Part shown: positions 35,871 through 45,123 of the stretch, piece after piece | How the letters are laid out: each line of letters opens with the position of its first letter | Position numbering within the stretch: position 1 is the stretch's first letter | Origin: JAPOXR01 sp965116115 | GTDB taxonomy: Bacteria; Pseudomonadota; Alphaproteobacteria; Rhodobacterales; Rhodobacteraceae | Direction of reading: 5' to 3' | DNA length: 64,000 nt | NCBI GenBank assembly: GCA_965116115.1 | Contig: OZ220486.1 | Location: 2,046,001-2,110,000, forward strand | Made by a program: the position numbers and the translations under genes | Notes under the pieces: model-generated | What the model was told of the DNA's origin: nothing | Databases searched by the model: none | The model's input: the letters and a program-made list of their open reading frames with translations, nothing else

Positions 35871-37436
35871 ATGACCCGCGTGTCGGCCGTGAAAAAAGGG
35901 GCCGGCGGCAGTGAGACCGGTTATGCGGCCGGCCCGGAACTGCGTCGGCGGCTTCATCGGTCTCTGCGGCGGCAGAAACTCCGGGCGCTGCTGCTTATTG
36001 GGCCTTTGCTGGTTTTTGTGCTTGTGTCCTTTGTCTTTCCGATCGCGGACATGCTTCTCAGATCGGTCGAGAACCGCATCGTTTCTGAAATCCTTCCCAG
36101 AACCGCAGCCTCGGTCAGAAAGTGGGATCCCGATCTGGACAGCCTGCCGGATGAAAATGTCTATCGCAATCTGTTTGTTGATCTGACCGTCGCAGTCAAA
36201 CTGCGGAAACACACGCGGGTCGGATCGCGCCTGAATTATGAAACATCCGGGATCTCATCGTTATTCCGCAAAGCGGGGCGGGGCATCCGGAAATTTGAAA
36301 CCGAACCCTATGTCAGCCACTTCACCGATGTGAATCCGGATTGGGCTGACAGCACCTTTCTAGAACGGATTTTTGCCGATGCGGGCATTGCCGAGGCGCT
36401 GAAAGGGTCGACGGCGGCATTCCGGGACTGGCAGCGGAATTTCGCCGGGCCGCCGGGTGAACGGCCCGGAGACTTCGTCTATGTCGCCCTTGCCGCCGAT
36501 CTCGACGCGTTGACGCCGGCTGAATTGAAAAAACTGGACCCGCCGGAGTTGCCGGCGGTCTACGCCGGCATTGATCAACTGCGCGCCTTATCAATCAAAC
36601 GGGCATTCATCGAGTTCGACGATGACTGGTCCAACGCCGGAATATGGCGGACCGTAAAAATGTTTTCTCCGCCTTTCACGGACGGTTATTTTCTGAATTC
36701 AATGGATCTCAAGAAGGGCTTTAACGGAATTGAGCGGCGCGATCAGTCTGAACGGATTTACCTGGTGATTTTCGGCCGCACCGCGGTCATGTCACTGACC
36801 ATCACGCTCCTCTGTGCGCTGCTCGGCTATCCGGTCGCGTATTTTCTTGCGCATTTGCCCCTGAGAAAGGCCAATCTGTTTCTGATACTGGTGCTCTTGC
36901 CGTTCTGGACATCTTTGCTGGTGCGCACCTCCGCCTGGAAGATTCTCCTTCAGCGGGAGGGCGTTATCAATGACATGCTGGTGTCAATCGGACTTGTCGA
37001 CGACAGCGCCCGGCTGATGATGATTAACAATCAGTTCGGCACGATTGTGGCGATGACCCATATCCTTCTGCCTTTCATGGTGTTGCCTCTCTATTCGGTC
37101 ATGAAGATAATTCCAGCGTCCTATGTGCGGGCCGCGGTGTCACTGGGAGCGAGTCCGGCTGCGGCTTTCCGGCGGGTGTATTTTCCCCAGTCATTGCCGG
37201 GAATCGGCGCCGGATCGGTGCTCGTTTTCATTATGGCGATAGGATATTACATCACCCCTGAACTGGTCGGCGGCATCAAGGGCACATTCATTTCAAACCG
37301 AATCGCCTACCATATTTCGACTTCTTTGAACTGGGGCTTGGCGGCGGCGCTCGGCACGATCCTGCTGACGGCTGTTCTGATTCTTTACTGGCTGTACGAC
37401 CGCGTCGTCGGAATCGACAACGTCAAGCTGGGGTGA
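35871..37436 (+). CDS. Polyamine-type ABC permease (PotB-like) with large insertion
   Basis: 521 residues against ~290-310 for standard PotB. After the first span (LLLIGPLLVFVLVSFVFPIADMLL, about 40-65) there are ~215 extra residues, mostly hydrophilic, placed between span 1 and span 2 and hence probably periplasmic. The remaining part is a normal permease with VVALPFW-like segments and the EAA motif YVRAAVSLGASPAAAFRRVYFP. Start could be ATG 35871 or TTG 35865. It ends 3 nt before the next permease gene. Confidence 0.87.
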   Translation: MTRVSAVKKGAGGSETGYAAGPELRRRLHRSLRRQKLRALLLIGPLLVFVLVSFVFPIADMLLRSVENRIVSEILPRTAASVRKWDPDLDSLPDENVYRNLFVDLTVAVKLRKHTRVGSRLNYETSGISSLFRKAGRGIRKFETEPYVSHFTDVNPDWADSTFLERIFADAGIAEALKGSTAAFRDWQRNFAGPPGERPGDFVYVALAADLDALTPAELKKLDPPELPAVYAGIDQLRALSIKRAFIEFDDDWSNAGIWRTVKMFSPPFTDGYFLNSMDLKKGFNGIERRDQSERIYLVIFGRTAVMSLTITLLCALLGYPVAYFLAHLPLRKANLFLILVLLPFWTSLLVRTSAWKILLQREGVINDMLVSIGLVDDSARLMMINNQFGTIVAMTHILLPFMVLPLYSVMKIIPASYVRAAVSLGASPAAAFRRVYFPQSLPGIGAGSVLVFIMAIGYYITPELVGGIKGTFISNRIAYHISTSLNWGLAAALGTILLTAVLILYWLYDRVVGIDNVKLG

Positions 37437-37439
37437 CTC

Positions 37440-38294
37440 GTGAGTAAGTTTCCCTCATACGCCGGTTTCGCCGAACGGGCTTGGTATTATTGTCTTCGGA
37501 CAGTCTGCGCTCTGGTCTTTTTCTTCCTGATGTTTCCAATTCTGGTCATTCTCCCGCTGAGTTTCAGCGCGGGTGATTATTTCACCTTTTCGCCGGAGAT
37601 GCTGAAATTAGATCCGGCGGGCTTTTCCCTCAAACATTACGAAGATTTTCTGTTAAATCCTGACTGGCGCGTGGCAGCGTATAATTCTTTCCGGATCGCC
37701 CCGGCGGCCACGCTGCTGGCGGTGGCGTTCGGAACCCTTGCCGCCATCGGACTCAGCCACAGCCATGTGCCGTTCCGCCACGCGATTATGGCTGTATTGA
37801 TTTCCCCGATGATTGTGCCGACGATCATTTCGGCGGCGGGGATGTATTTCTTCTATTCCAGAATCGGATTGCAGGGCACATATATCGGTCTCGTCCTGGC
37901 GCATACCGCTCTCGGAATTCCGTTCGTCATTATCACGGTGACGGCAACGTTGGCCGGTTTTGACAAGAATCTGACACGGGCGGCGGCGAATCTCGGGGCA
38001 GGCCCGGTCAGGACGTTTTTCAAAGTGCAGATGCCTTTGATTCTGCCCGGCGTGGTATCCGGGGCTCTGTTCGCTTTCATCACATCTTTTGACGAGGTGG
38101 TCGTAGTGCTGTTCGTCGGCTCGGCGCGCCTCAAGACGATGCCGTGGGAAATGTTCAGCGGCCTGCGCGAGCAGATCAGCCCGACGATTCTCGCGGTCGC
38201 GACGATTCTCGTTGCTTTGTCGGTGCTTCTGCTGACGACGGTGGAATTGCTGCGCCGCCGATCTGAAAGGCTGCGGGGGGTCAGCACCGAGTAA
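37440..38294 (+). CDS. Polyamine-type ABC permease (PotC-like)
   Basis: 284 residues, six spans, standard length. Periplasmic FSLKHYEDFLLNPDWRVAAYNSFRIA and the EAA loop LTRAAANLGAGPVRTFFKVQMP fit the PotC family. GTG start at 37440 lies 3 nt after the PotB-like stop, indicating coupling. It completes the importer of 33169-38294. Confidence 0.92.
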   Translation: MSKFPSYAGFAERAWYYCLRTVCALVFFFLMFPILVILPLSFSAGDYFTFSPEMLKLDPAGFSLKHYEDFLLNPDWRVAAYNSFRIAPAATLLAVAFGTLAAIGLSHSHVPFRHAIMAVLISPMIVPTIISAAGMYFFYSRIGLQGTYIGLVLAHTALGIPFVIITVTATLAGFDKNLTRAAANLGAGPVRTFFKVQMPLILPGVVSGALFAFITSFDEVVVVLFVGSARLKTMPWEMFSGLREQISPTILAVATILVALSVLLLTTVELLRRRSERLRGVSTE

Positions 38295-38312
38295 ACGGCG
38301 ACATACGGAGGA

Positions 38313-39245
38313 TCAGGCCAGAATCAGCAGCCATCCTGATGCGGTGAGGATCGACAGAACGGTCGCGAAAAGAACGGAACTGGCGACAACCCTCCGGGCC
38401 CTGCCGTACATGCTTGAAAAAATATAAGCATTGACTCCGGGAGCCATGGCCGACGTGATCACGGCGCTCCGCACCAGATCCGTCTCAAGCCCGAACACCG
38501 GGCCGGAAAAGAGCCAGGCTATCACCGGATGCAGACCGAGCGAGAGGGCGCAGACGAACAAAATGAGGCGGATATCGCCTTCCGGACGGTAACGGACAAT
38601 CACTCCGCCAAGACCGAACAACGCCGCGGGCAGGGCGCTCGCGGCGATCATTTCCAGCGCGTCGCCGACGATTTCCGGCAGCGGGATCCCGAAGATATTG
38701 AAGATGAACCCCAGAAATATGCCGGCCATCAGAGCGTTCCGGAAAATTGCCCGGCTCACCTTGCGCGCTGTCGGCAGTGCGCCGGCTCTGTCTGCCCGCG
38801 CGGCCTCCATGGCGGTGATTCCGATGAAATAGCAGAACGGCGCATGCAGCGAGACCAAGGCGAAGGTCGCTTCAAGGGCAGAACCGCCGTAGGCGCGGCT
38901 GATGATCGAGAGTCCGAGCAATACGGTGTTGCCGAATAAAGCCGTGAATCCCACGACGATGGCATCTTCCCAGTCGCGCTTGAACAGATAGCGGCATCCC
39001 AGAAGTCCGCACAAAAAACAGGCGATGGATCCGACATAAAACGAAGCGATGTACGCCGGCTGCAAACCGTGCGCGAGATTCATGTCGAAGATGGCCGAAA
39101 ACAAGAGGCAGGGAACCGCGAATCCCTGAGCATAACCCATGATCCCCTGAATATGGCTGTCTGTGAAAAAACCGGCCCAGACCAGAAAATATCCGGCGCC
39201 TATCAGCAGAAACACCGGCGCCGTGACCTCAAAGAGAATCGTCAA
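38313..39245 (-). CDS. AEC family transporter (auxin efflux carrier type)
   Basis: 310 residues with about ten hydrophobic spans arranged as two halves. Typical segments: VTAPVFLLIGAGYFLVWAGF at the start, NTVLLGLSII and the C-terminal APGVNAYIFSSMYG that matches the PNxxxY-like turn of the family. Probably a secondary exporter or importer of an organic acid. Its start overlaps the stop of the MBL-fold gene by four bases, so it is the last gene of the minus-strand operon. Confidence 0.87.
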   Translation of the reverse strand: MTILFEVTAPVFLLIGAGYFLVWAGFFTDSHIQGIMGYAQGFAVPCLLFSAIFDMNLAHGLQPAYIASFYVGSIACFLCGLLGCRYLFKRDWEDAIVVGFTALFGNTVLLGLSIISRAYGGSALEATFALVSLHAPFCYFIGITAMEAARADRAGALPTARKVSRAIFRNALMAGIFLGFIFNIFGIPLPEIVGDALEMIAASALPAALFGLGGVIVRYRPEGDIRLILFVCALSLGLHPVIAWLFSGPVFGLETDLVRSAVITSAMAPGVNAYIFSSMYGRARRVVASSVLFATVLSILTASGWLLILA

Positions 39246-40045
39246 CGGCGCATCTCGTAGTGCACTTCCAGTCCGTCATAGGCCGGTTCGACATTCGGCG
39301 GGGTTTCTTCAAGCACAGTCCGGTAATCCAAATCGATATGCATATTGGTGAGCACGGCTCTTCTCGGCGAAGCCCGTTTGATCCATTCCAGCGTCTGCCG
39401 CAGATGCGTGTGCGAAGGATGCGGCTCGCGCCTGAGAGCATCGACGATCCAGCAGTCAAGATCTCTGAGTTTGTCCCAGGACGTCTTGCCGATGGCGGAT
39501 GCGTCCGGCAGATAGGCCAGCGATTCAATAAGGAAGCCGTTGCTGGATGCGCTTCCATGTTCTACCGGGAACGGTTCCAGAGTGATCGGTCCGGCGTCCC
39601 CGGTTACCGTGACGGGTCCGCGTAGTTCCTGAAGGTCAAGCATCGGAGGGTAGGGGCTGCCGGGCGGCTGCACGAAGGCGTATCCGAACCGGTTGAGAAG
39701 GTCAGATTTGGTCGCTGCGTCCGCCCATACCGGCAGGCGCGAGCCTCTGTTGTGAAAAATCATCCGCAGGTCATCAAGGCCGTTGACATGATCTGCGTGC
39801 GCATGGGTGTAGACCACGCCGTCAAGCAGTCCGGTTTCGGCGTCGAGAAGCTGCTGCCGGAGGTCGGGAGACGAATCGATGAGAACCGCGGTGGAGGCAT
39901 CCCGGTCAAGCAGGCGGACCAGCAGGGAGCAGCGGGTCCTCCGGTTGCGCGGATCTGAAGGATCGCAGTCGCCCCAGTTTCCCCCCAGCCGCGGCACGCC
40001 TCCTGATGAGCCGCAGCCGAGAATCCGAAAGACCAGCCGCGGCAT
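39242..40045 (-). CDS. MBL-fold metal-dependent hydrolase (PhnP-like)
   Basis: 267 residues. The metallo-beta-lactamase signature YTHAHADHVNGLDDLR supplies the metal ligands, preceded by GCGSSGGVPRLGGNWGDCDP, and LTNMHIDLDY lies near the end. Such proteins are phosphodiesterases or related hydrolases. It lies directly behind tatD with coupled start and stop (shared base 40045), a common alphaproteobacterial pairing. Confidence 0.9.
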   Translation of the reverse strand: MPRLVFRILGCGSSGGVPRLGGNWGDCDPSDPRNRRTRCSLLVRLLDRDASTAVLIDSSPDLRQQLLDAETGLLDGVVYTHAHADHVNGLDDLRMIFHNRGSRLPVWADAATKSDLLNRFGYAFVQPPGSPYPPMLDLQELRGPVTVTGDAGPITLEPFPVEHGSASSNGFLIESLAYLPDASAIGKTSWDKLRDLDCWIVDALRREPHPSHTHLRQTLEWIKRASPRRAVLTNMHIDLDYRTVLEETPPNVEPAYDGLEVHYEMRR

Positions 40046-40854
40046 CAGCTGTCCGTCTTTCCGGACGCTTTGCTGAACAGGCGGTCGAAGTTTCCCGTGG
40101 TCAGCGCGGCGAAATCCGCCGGAGAGCGGTCAAAGAGCCGCGCCCCCGCCGCGGCGACATCCGCTGCGAAGGCCGGCTCGTTTCTCCGGCCGCGGTGCGG
40201 CACCGGAGCAAGGTACGGCGCATCGGTTTCTATCAAGATCCTGTCGGGCGGAGCCGCCGCGAATATCTTGCGAAGTTCTTCGGCGCTGCTGAATGTCGTG
40301 ATTCCCGACATCGACAGATAAAAATCCAAGTCCAATGCGGCGCGCGCCAGATCCGGCCCCGAAGAAAAGCAGTGCATGACGCAGCTGAAAGCGCCGGCGG
40401 CATGTTCCCGCGTCAGTATGTCGGCCATGTCAGAGCAGGCATCGCGCGAATGGACAATCAATGGAAGGCCGGTGCGGCGGGCGGCCTCAATATGCACGGC
40501 GAAACTGCGCTTTTGCCGGTCCGCGGTTTCGCGGGTGTAATGGTAGTCAAGCCCCGACTCGCCGATGGCGATCATTTTCGGATGCTGCGCGAGTTCTGTC
40601 AGCCGTTCGACAGTCGCCAGCGGGTCGGACGCGGCCTTGTGCGGATGCGTGCCGGCGGCGAAATAAACCCCGGAATAGGATTCGGCGATGTGCGCGACAG
40701 CGTCAGATCGGCCTAGCGAGGTGCAAATGGTCACAATGCGGCGAACCCCGCGCTCATTCGCGCGGGCGACGACGCCGTCCAGATCGTCTGCGAAGTCAGG
40801 GAAGTCCAGATGACAGTGGCTGTCCGTCAATTCCGGCTGTTCGGCCATGTCCAT
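40045..40854 (-). CDS. tatD: TatD family metal-dependent DNase
   Basis: 269 residues. Metal ligands in TDSHCHLDF, the central GESGLDYHY, LPLIVHSRDA, CVMHCFSSG and the ETDAPYLAPVPHRGRRNEP signature are complete. TatD enzymes are 3'-5' exonucleases acting in DNA repair or turnover. In many relatives metG stands between holB and tatD; here tatD follows holB after only 9 nt. Confidence 0.95.
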   Translation of the reverse strand: MDMAEQPELTDSHCHLDFPDFADDLDGVVARANERGVRRIVTICTSLGRSDAVAHIAESYSGVYFAAGTHPHKAASDPLATVERLTELAQHPKMIAIGESGLDYHYTRETADRQKRSFAVHIEAARRTGLPLIVHSRDACSDMADILTREHAAGAFSCVMHCFSSGPDLARAALDLDFYLSMSGITTFSSAEELRKIFAAAPPDRILIETDAPYLAPVPHRGRRNEPAFAADVAAAGARLFDRSPADFAALTTGNFDRLFSKASGKTDS

Positions 40855-40863
40855 GGGTGATAC

Positions 40864-41982
40864 CTAAAGGGCCGCGTCCGCAGCGGTCTTGTCGATGGCG
40901 AACATCATGTCCAGAACGACCGAAACCGGATCAAGATTAACCAGTTTCGCATGCCGCGCCCTTTGCGCCAGTTCTGAATTCAAAGCTGACCAGACACGCG
41001 CCTGTCCGGCGGCGCCCAACCTGGATAAACAGTCCTTCTCGCCGGCGACAGCCTCACCCATCCGGACCCCTGCCGCCGACTTGGCCAGTCTTGACAGAAA
41101 CATCAACAGGGACATGACCGCGGCTGTATATTGCGTTTCCGCCCCGTGACCAGCGCATTCTGACGCCAGCGCGAATGCTTGGTCGCGGCGGAGACCCGCC
41201 GCGCCGCTGAATATACTCACCAATCTGCGGTACATCTCGATGCCTTCGTTGACATGCAGGCGGACCGCCGCGCCGACAGATCCGCCGGCCAGTTCGGCGA
41301 GGCCCGCCGCATCCGTCACTTGGAACGCGCCGCTGGCTTCGACCGCCCGTTTCAGATCCGCAGGCGCCAAAGGCTGGCAGCGCAGAAACCCGCAACGGCT
41401 GCGTATTGTCGGCAGAAGCATCTCGGCGGAATGGCTGATCAGGAAGATATACGAATTGGCCGGCGGTTCTTCCAGAAGCTTGAGCAGGGCATTGGCGGCG
41501 AAACTGTTCATGTCATCCGCTGAGTCTATGATCGCCACGAGCGGCTGTCTGTCCGGCGGCGACAGCGCGAACTGATTTCCCAATGCGCGGATTTCCTCGA
41601 CTGTGATCTGAGATCTTATCCGCTTCCGGGCGGGATCGTAGGGCCGCCGCACCAATGACAGTCCCGGCTCGGAGAGCGCCCGGACGCGGCGCGCAGCCGG
41701 ATGATCGTGGTCAACGTCGAGAGACTCCAGAGCTGCCGTCTGGACGGCGCCGCTGTGAATCCGGCTGGCCCGGACCATAAGAAATCTGGCGAGTCTCCAA
41801 GCCAGAGTCGCTTTGCCCACGCCGTCAGGGCCTGTCAACAGCCAAGCGTGGAGTATCCTGCCGCTTCGGACCGCGGCCAGAAATCTGTCCTCAGCGGCGC
41901 TTTGGCCGAAGAGGCGTTCGGCAAAACGCGGATGAGGCGCTCCGGCGAGACAGTCGGATTCGACGGGCGCGGATTCGCTCAC
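40864..41982 (-). CDS. holB: DNA polymerase III delta' subunit
   Basis: 372 residues of the AAA+ clamp-loader fold. HAWLLTGPDGVGKATLAWRLARF is the P-loop region, and VAIIDSADDMNSFAANALLKLLEEPP followed by FLISHSAEMLLPTIRSRC is the hallmark of delta'. It helps load the sliding clamp. Start overlaps the tmk stop by ATGA, a common arrangement. Confidence 0.93.
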   Translation of the reverse strand: MSESAPVESDCLAGAPHPRFAERLFGQSAAEDRFLAAVRSGRILHAWLLTGPDGVGKATLAWRLARFLMVRASRIHSGAVQTAALESLDVDHDHPAARRVRALSEPGLSLVRRPYDPARKRIRSQITVEEIRALGNQFALSPPDRQPLVAIIDSADDMNSFAANALLKLLEEPPANSYIFLISHSAEMLLPTIRSRCGFLRCQPLAPADLKRAVEASGAFQVTDAAGLAELAGGSVGAAVRLHVNEGIEMYRRLVSIFSGAAGLRRDQAFALASECAGHGAETQYTAAVMSLLMFLSRLAKSAAGVRMGEAVAGEKDCLSRLGAAGQARVWSALNSELAQRARHAKLVNLDPVSVVLDMMFAIDKTAADAAL

Positions 41983-42602
41983 TGCAGTATCCTGGCCGCG
42001 TAATACAGAATCTCATCCGCAACTTCCTTAACGTTGCGGTTTCCGTTGACGATTCGGCACCGCTGCGGATGGCTGTTCGCATGTGCGACAAAGCTCCGGC
42101 GCAGTTTAGCCAGCCTTCCGCCGAAAGCTTCAAGCCGGGAATCTCCGCCGCTTCTTTTCTTAACACGCGACAGGGCCAGTTCCACGGGAATGTCGATAAT
42201 GAATGTCAGGTCGGGCTCTATTCCGATCATCAGTTCATGCAGCCGTTCGATTTTCTCGCGCAGTTCCGGATCAGCGAATCCCTGGTAGATTCTTGTGGAA
42301 TCGGCGAAACGGTCTGTGATCACGGCTTTGCCTTGCCGAAGCGCCGGGAGAATGAAAGTATCAAGGTGATTCCGCCGGGAAGCCGCGAAAAGCAGGGCCT
42401 CGGTTTCCGGTCCCCACCGCCCTATGTTCCGCCCCGTAAGCATCTGGCGGAACAGGCCGCCGCCGTTGCCGCCTCCCGGTTCGAAGGTGGTTAAAGCTTC
42501 AATGCCGCTCGCCGCCAGGTTTTCCGCCAGCAATCCGGTTTGCAGGGATTTCCCCGCGCCATCGATTCCCTCAATGGAGATAAGCCTGCCGCCGACCTGC
42601 AT
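41979..42602 (-). CDS. tmk: Thymidylate kinase
   Basis: 207 residues. P-loop IEGIDGAGKSLQ (usual form GAGKSTQ, here Leu replaces Thr), the DR-Y motif TDRFADSTRIYQG and the lid SRVKKRSGGDSRLEAFG are seen. Phosphorylates dTMP to dTDP. Start and upstream dac stop share one base (TGATG), downstream holB overlaps by four. Confidence 0.94.
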   Translation of the reverse strand: MQVGGRLISIEGIDGAGKSLQTGLLAENLAASGIEALTTFEPGGGNGGGLFRQMLTGRNIGRWGPETEALLFAASRRNHLDTFILPALRQGKAVITDRFADSTRIYQGFADPELREKIERLHELMIGIEPDLTFIIDIPVELALSRVKKRSGGDSRLEAFGGRLAKLRRSFVAHANSHPQRCRIVNGNRNVKEVADEILYYAARILQ

Positions 42603-43774
42603 CAGCGGTTCACAAGCTCGTTCAGGCCGGTCTTGGCCACAAGGCTGTCCAATGCTGTCAGAACTCTGACGCGGAATCCGCCGCGTTCCACGGTCTCATT
42701 CGCGACAAGCGGGAAAACGACTGTCTGCGAAAATCCCGGAACCTGAATCTCCAGTCTGCCGATCTCTTGACCCTTGACGACCGGCGCCTCAATTCCTTTG
42801 CCGAAGACGGCTTCGGCGGTGATCTCTCCGGACTGTGACGCCGCGACCAGCGCACTGGCGCGTTCGGCAACCGTCGCCTCGAATTTACGTTTTTCACCCA
42901 TCCAAAGCGGGACGTCGACGACGGCATCGCCCGGCCGGAACAGCTCCTTGTCAGCGAATTGAAAGAAATACCAGTTGACGATTCTCTCCGCCTCGTTACG
43001 CCGCACTGCGCTGCTTTCCAGACCTGTAACGGCGAAAATCACGCGACGGTTGCTGCGCAGGGCGGATCCGACAATTCCGTAGCCGGAGGCCTGAGCGTAG
43101 CCGGTTTTCAGACCGTCCGCGCCCAAATCCAGCTTCAGCAGGGGGTTCCGGTTGCGGCGGTTTTCCGGAGCCCGGTTGTCGAAAATGAATTCGCGTTCTC
43201 CGAAATAGCGGTAAAGGTCCGGGAACTTCCTGATGAGGCGGCTGGAAAGCGCCGCAAGGTCCCTGACGCTCATCCGGTGTTCCGGATCCGGCCAGCCGTT
43301 AGAGTTGCTGAAGTTTGAATTGGTCAATCCGATCTCGCGTCCGCGCTCAGTCATCAGCCGCGCGAAACCGGCTTCGGTTCCGTCCGGCGACATGGCTTCG
43401 GCGAGGACGGCGCTGGCGTCGTTGCCTGACAGAACGATGACTCCGCGGATCAGGTCTTCAACGCTGATACGTTCGCCTTCTTTCAGAAACATGGTCGAAC
43501 CGCGGTACGCGGCCGCCTTGCGTGAAACCGGGAACTTATCAGTGAGAGACAGCCGTCCTTCCGTCAGCGCTTCGAAAACCATGTAGATTGTCATTATCTT
43601 TGACATCGATGCGGGCGGCAGCGGTTCATCGGGGTTTTTTCCCGACAGGACCAGCCCGGTCGCGTGATCAATGACGATCAGCGCTTTCCCCGATGTCTGG
43701 AAGGCATGCGCCACGGAAGCGGCGACTATCCATAAACCCACCGAGGCGATAATGTAGCGGACAGCGTGTTTCAT
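42602..43774 (-). CDS. D-alanyl-D-alanine carboxypeptidase (PBP5/6 type)
   Basis: 390 residues. Signal peptide YIIASVGLWIVAASVAHA, then the three penicillin-binding motifs: SxxK in PPASMSKIM, SGN in VLSGNDASA and KTG in GLKTGYAQASGYG. The C-terminal beta-domain ends with an amphipathic stretch that may anchor it to the membrane. Trims pentapeptides in peptidoglycan. Start at 43774 is preferred over an upstream in-frame ATG at 43828 because it gives a proper signal peptide and has AGGTTG before it. First gene of the minus-strand operon. Confidence 0.93.
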   Translation of the reverse strand: MKHAVRYIIASVGLWIVAASVAHAFQTSGKALIVIDHATGLVLSGKNPDEPLPPASMSKIMTIYMVFEALTEGRLSLTDKFPVSRKAAAYRGSTMFLKEGERISVEDLIRGVIVLSGNDASAVLAEAMSPDGTEAGFARLMTERGREIGLTNSNFSNSNGWPDPEHRMSVRDLAALSSRLIRKFPDLYRYFGEREFIFDNRAPENRRNRNPLLKLDLGADGLKTGYAQASGYGIVGSALRSNRRVIFAVTGLESSAVRRNEAERIVNWYFFQFADKELFRPGDAVVDVPLWMGEKRKFEATVAERASALVAASQSGEITAEAVFGKGIEAPVVKGQEIGRLEIQVPGFSQTVVFPLVANETVERGGFRVRVLTALDSLVAKTGLNELVNR

Positions 43775-43903
43775 GTTCAACCTGCGGATTTGCCGGTGCC
43801 ATATGGCAAGAATTCCCGGCAATTGCAAAATCCGCTCTGTTTCCCCGGATATGTCTGCCAGCCCTTTGTTTTCGCCACCGGAGTCTTTATCTTCAAATCT
43901 GCC

Positions 43904-43993
43904 GGAGGAGTGACAGAGTGGTCGAATGTACCGGTCTTGAAAACCGGCGTGGGGGCAACTCCACCGTGGGTTCGAATCCCACCTCCTCCGCCA
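43904..43993 (+). tRNA. tRNA-Ser (anticodon TGA)
   Basis: 90 nt with encoded CCA. Acceptor GGAGGAG pairs with CTCCTCC, the anticodon loop CTTGAAA between CCGGT and ACCGG gives TGA, a long variable arm is present and the T loop reads GGTTCGAATCC. It marks the left edge of the accessory region. Confidence 0.97.
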
Positions 43994-44109
43994 GACTGGA
44001 AACCGGCCCGAATTCTTGCTTGATAGGACCTATCTCCATAATATTGATTGGAAATCCTGGTGCGCGTTTCCGGTCCGGCTTCATTTCTATGCTCGCTTCG
44101 GGGCTACTG

Positions 44110-44640
44110 TCACGCCACCTTGTGAATTGGTTTTCTCAGCCCTTGAGGGGATATCCACTTTGAGAACAATCGCTCATCCCACCAGATCGGGGTTTCCAAT
44201 CCAGTCTTGATCTTCCGGAACTCCGTATGTTGTGTGTTGAAAACGACATTGCGTTCCATACGCGCAACAACAGATGGAACGACCAAAATGGCTGATCTCA
44301 TTTCCAGATACCAGCTGCGGCCGAACCGCCGGGCTGCCTCACCGTCTGCAGTCGCCCAGCCGTCGATGAGGTCGACGTTCACCACCTCATAGCTGGTCGC
44401 TGCCGGGATTGTTATTTCGATGAAATGCTGCCCCTGCGGCAACTCCCCCTGATAATGGACAAGCTTCTCCAGCATTGCCGTCGAATAGTGTTCTGAAGCG
44501 TAGATGACGGCCGCGCCGGCTTCGTGCCAACGGCCGGAGCTCAGCCGGGCGCCGCCATCATCCCATATCGGAAACTCGCCGTTCGGATCTCCAATGCGGC
44601 AGGCCGCAAGGGGGCTGTCCAGTGCACGGACAAACGTCAT
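44110..44640 (-). CDS. RES-domain toxin (NAD+-degrading)
   Basis: 176 residues. RES family: ACRIGDPNGEFPIWDDGGAR, then SSGRWHEAGAAVIYASEHYSTAMLEKLVH containing the conserved Arg, Tyr and Glu of the NAD-binding pocket. RES toxins deplete NAD+ and stop growth. It overlaps the antitoxin gene by ATGA, placing the toxin second as in other Xre-RES operons. No damage is seen, so it is probably active when free. Confidence 0.9.
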   Translation of the reverse strand: MTFVRALDSPLAACRIGDPNGEFPIWDDGGARLSSGRWHEAGAAVIYASEHYSTAMLEKLVHYQGELPQGQHFIEITIPAATSYEVVNVDLIDGWATADGEAARRFGRSWYLEMRSAILVVPSVVARMERNVVFNTQHTEFRKIKTGLETPIWWDERLFSKWISPQGLRKPIHKVA

Positions 44641-45116
44641 ACAGCGAAGCCGGATCCTGCCCGCCTGAGCAAATTGATAACGGCTTCGGCGCCGGCAGAG
44701 TTTGACTGAGCCATTTCCATTGGAGTGCGACCACCCAGAAGCTTGTGTGGTCCGTTAAAGAAGCGTGAAATTGCCTCTTCGTCGCCATGATAGACTCGAC
44801 TGACAGCATCGACAACGCGACCGACCTCGTAAAGGCGTTCGCTCATTTCCCGAGACAGCGCCTTGCGGCCTTTCTTAGCCCTTCTAAGAGTTGCTTCGGG
44901 AATAAGAGGTCCGACGACGGCGGCCCGTCCGAGCGCGACGCTCAGGGCTTCCGCCGCAGACACGGCCAGTCCATTAGCAATCCGGTCGGCCAAACCGACA
45001 TCGTCAAGCGGTTCCTTTGTCTTCAACCCTAAGAGCATGCCGATGCGGCCGGATTCGGTGCCGGGCAGACTTTCAGGTGTCGTGTAGGCATGTAGCGATG
45101 CCAATTCAACCTCCAT
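44637..45116 (-). CDS. Xre/MbcA/ParS-type antitoxin (DUF2384)
   Basis: 159 residues. A helix-rich N-terminal DNA-binding region (LSVALGRAAVVGPLIPEATLRRAKKGRKALS) is followed by the toxin-binding tail with SRFFNGPHKLLGGRTPMEMAQSNSAGAEAVINLLRR, the DUF2384 signature. Partner of the RES toxin encoded downstream, neutralising it by direct contact and repressing the operon. Two palindromes lie just upstream of its start. Start ATG 45116 has no strong ribosome site. Confidence 0.9.
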   Translation of the reverse strand: MEVELASLHAYTTPESLPGTESGRIGMLLGLKTKEPLDDVGLADRIANGLAVSAAEALSVALGRAAVVGPLIPEATLRRAKKGRKALSREMSERLYEVGRVVDAVSRVYHGDEEAISRFFNGPHKLLGGRTPMEMAQSNSAGAEAVINLLRRAGSGFAV

Positions 45117-45123
45117 TCAAATT

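Noticed and set aside
43893..44084. Short minus-strand frame over tRNA-Ser(TGA)
   Set aside because: It is the antisense translation of the tRNA (EEVGFEPTVELPPRRF), not a gene.
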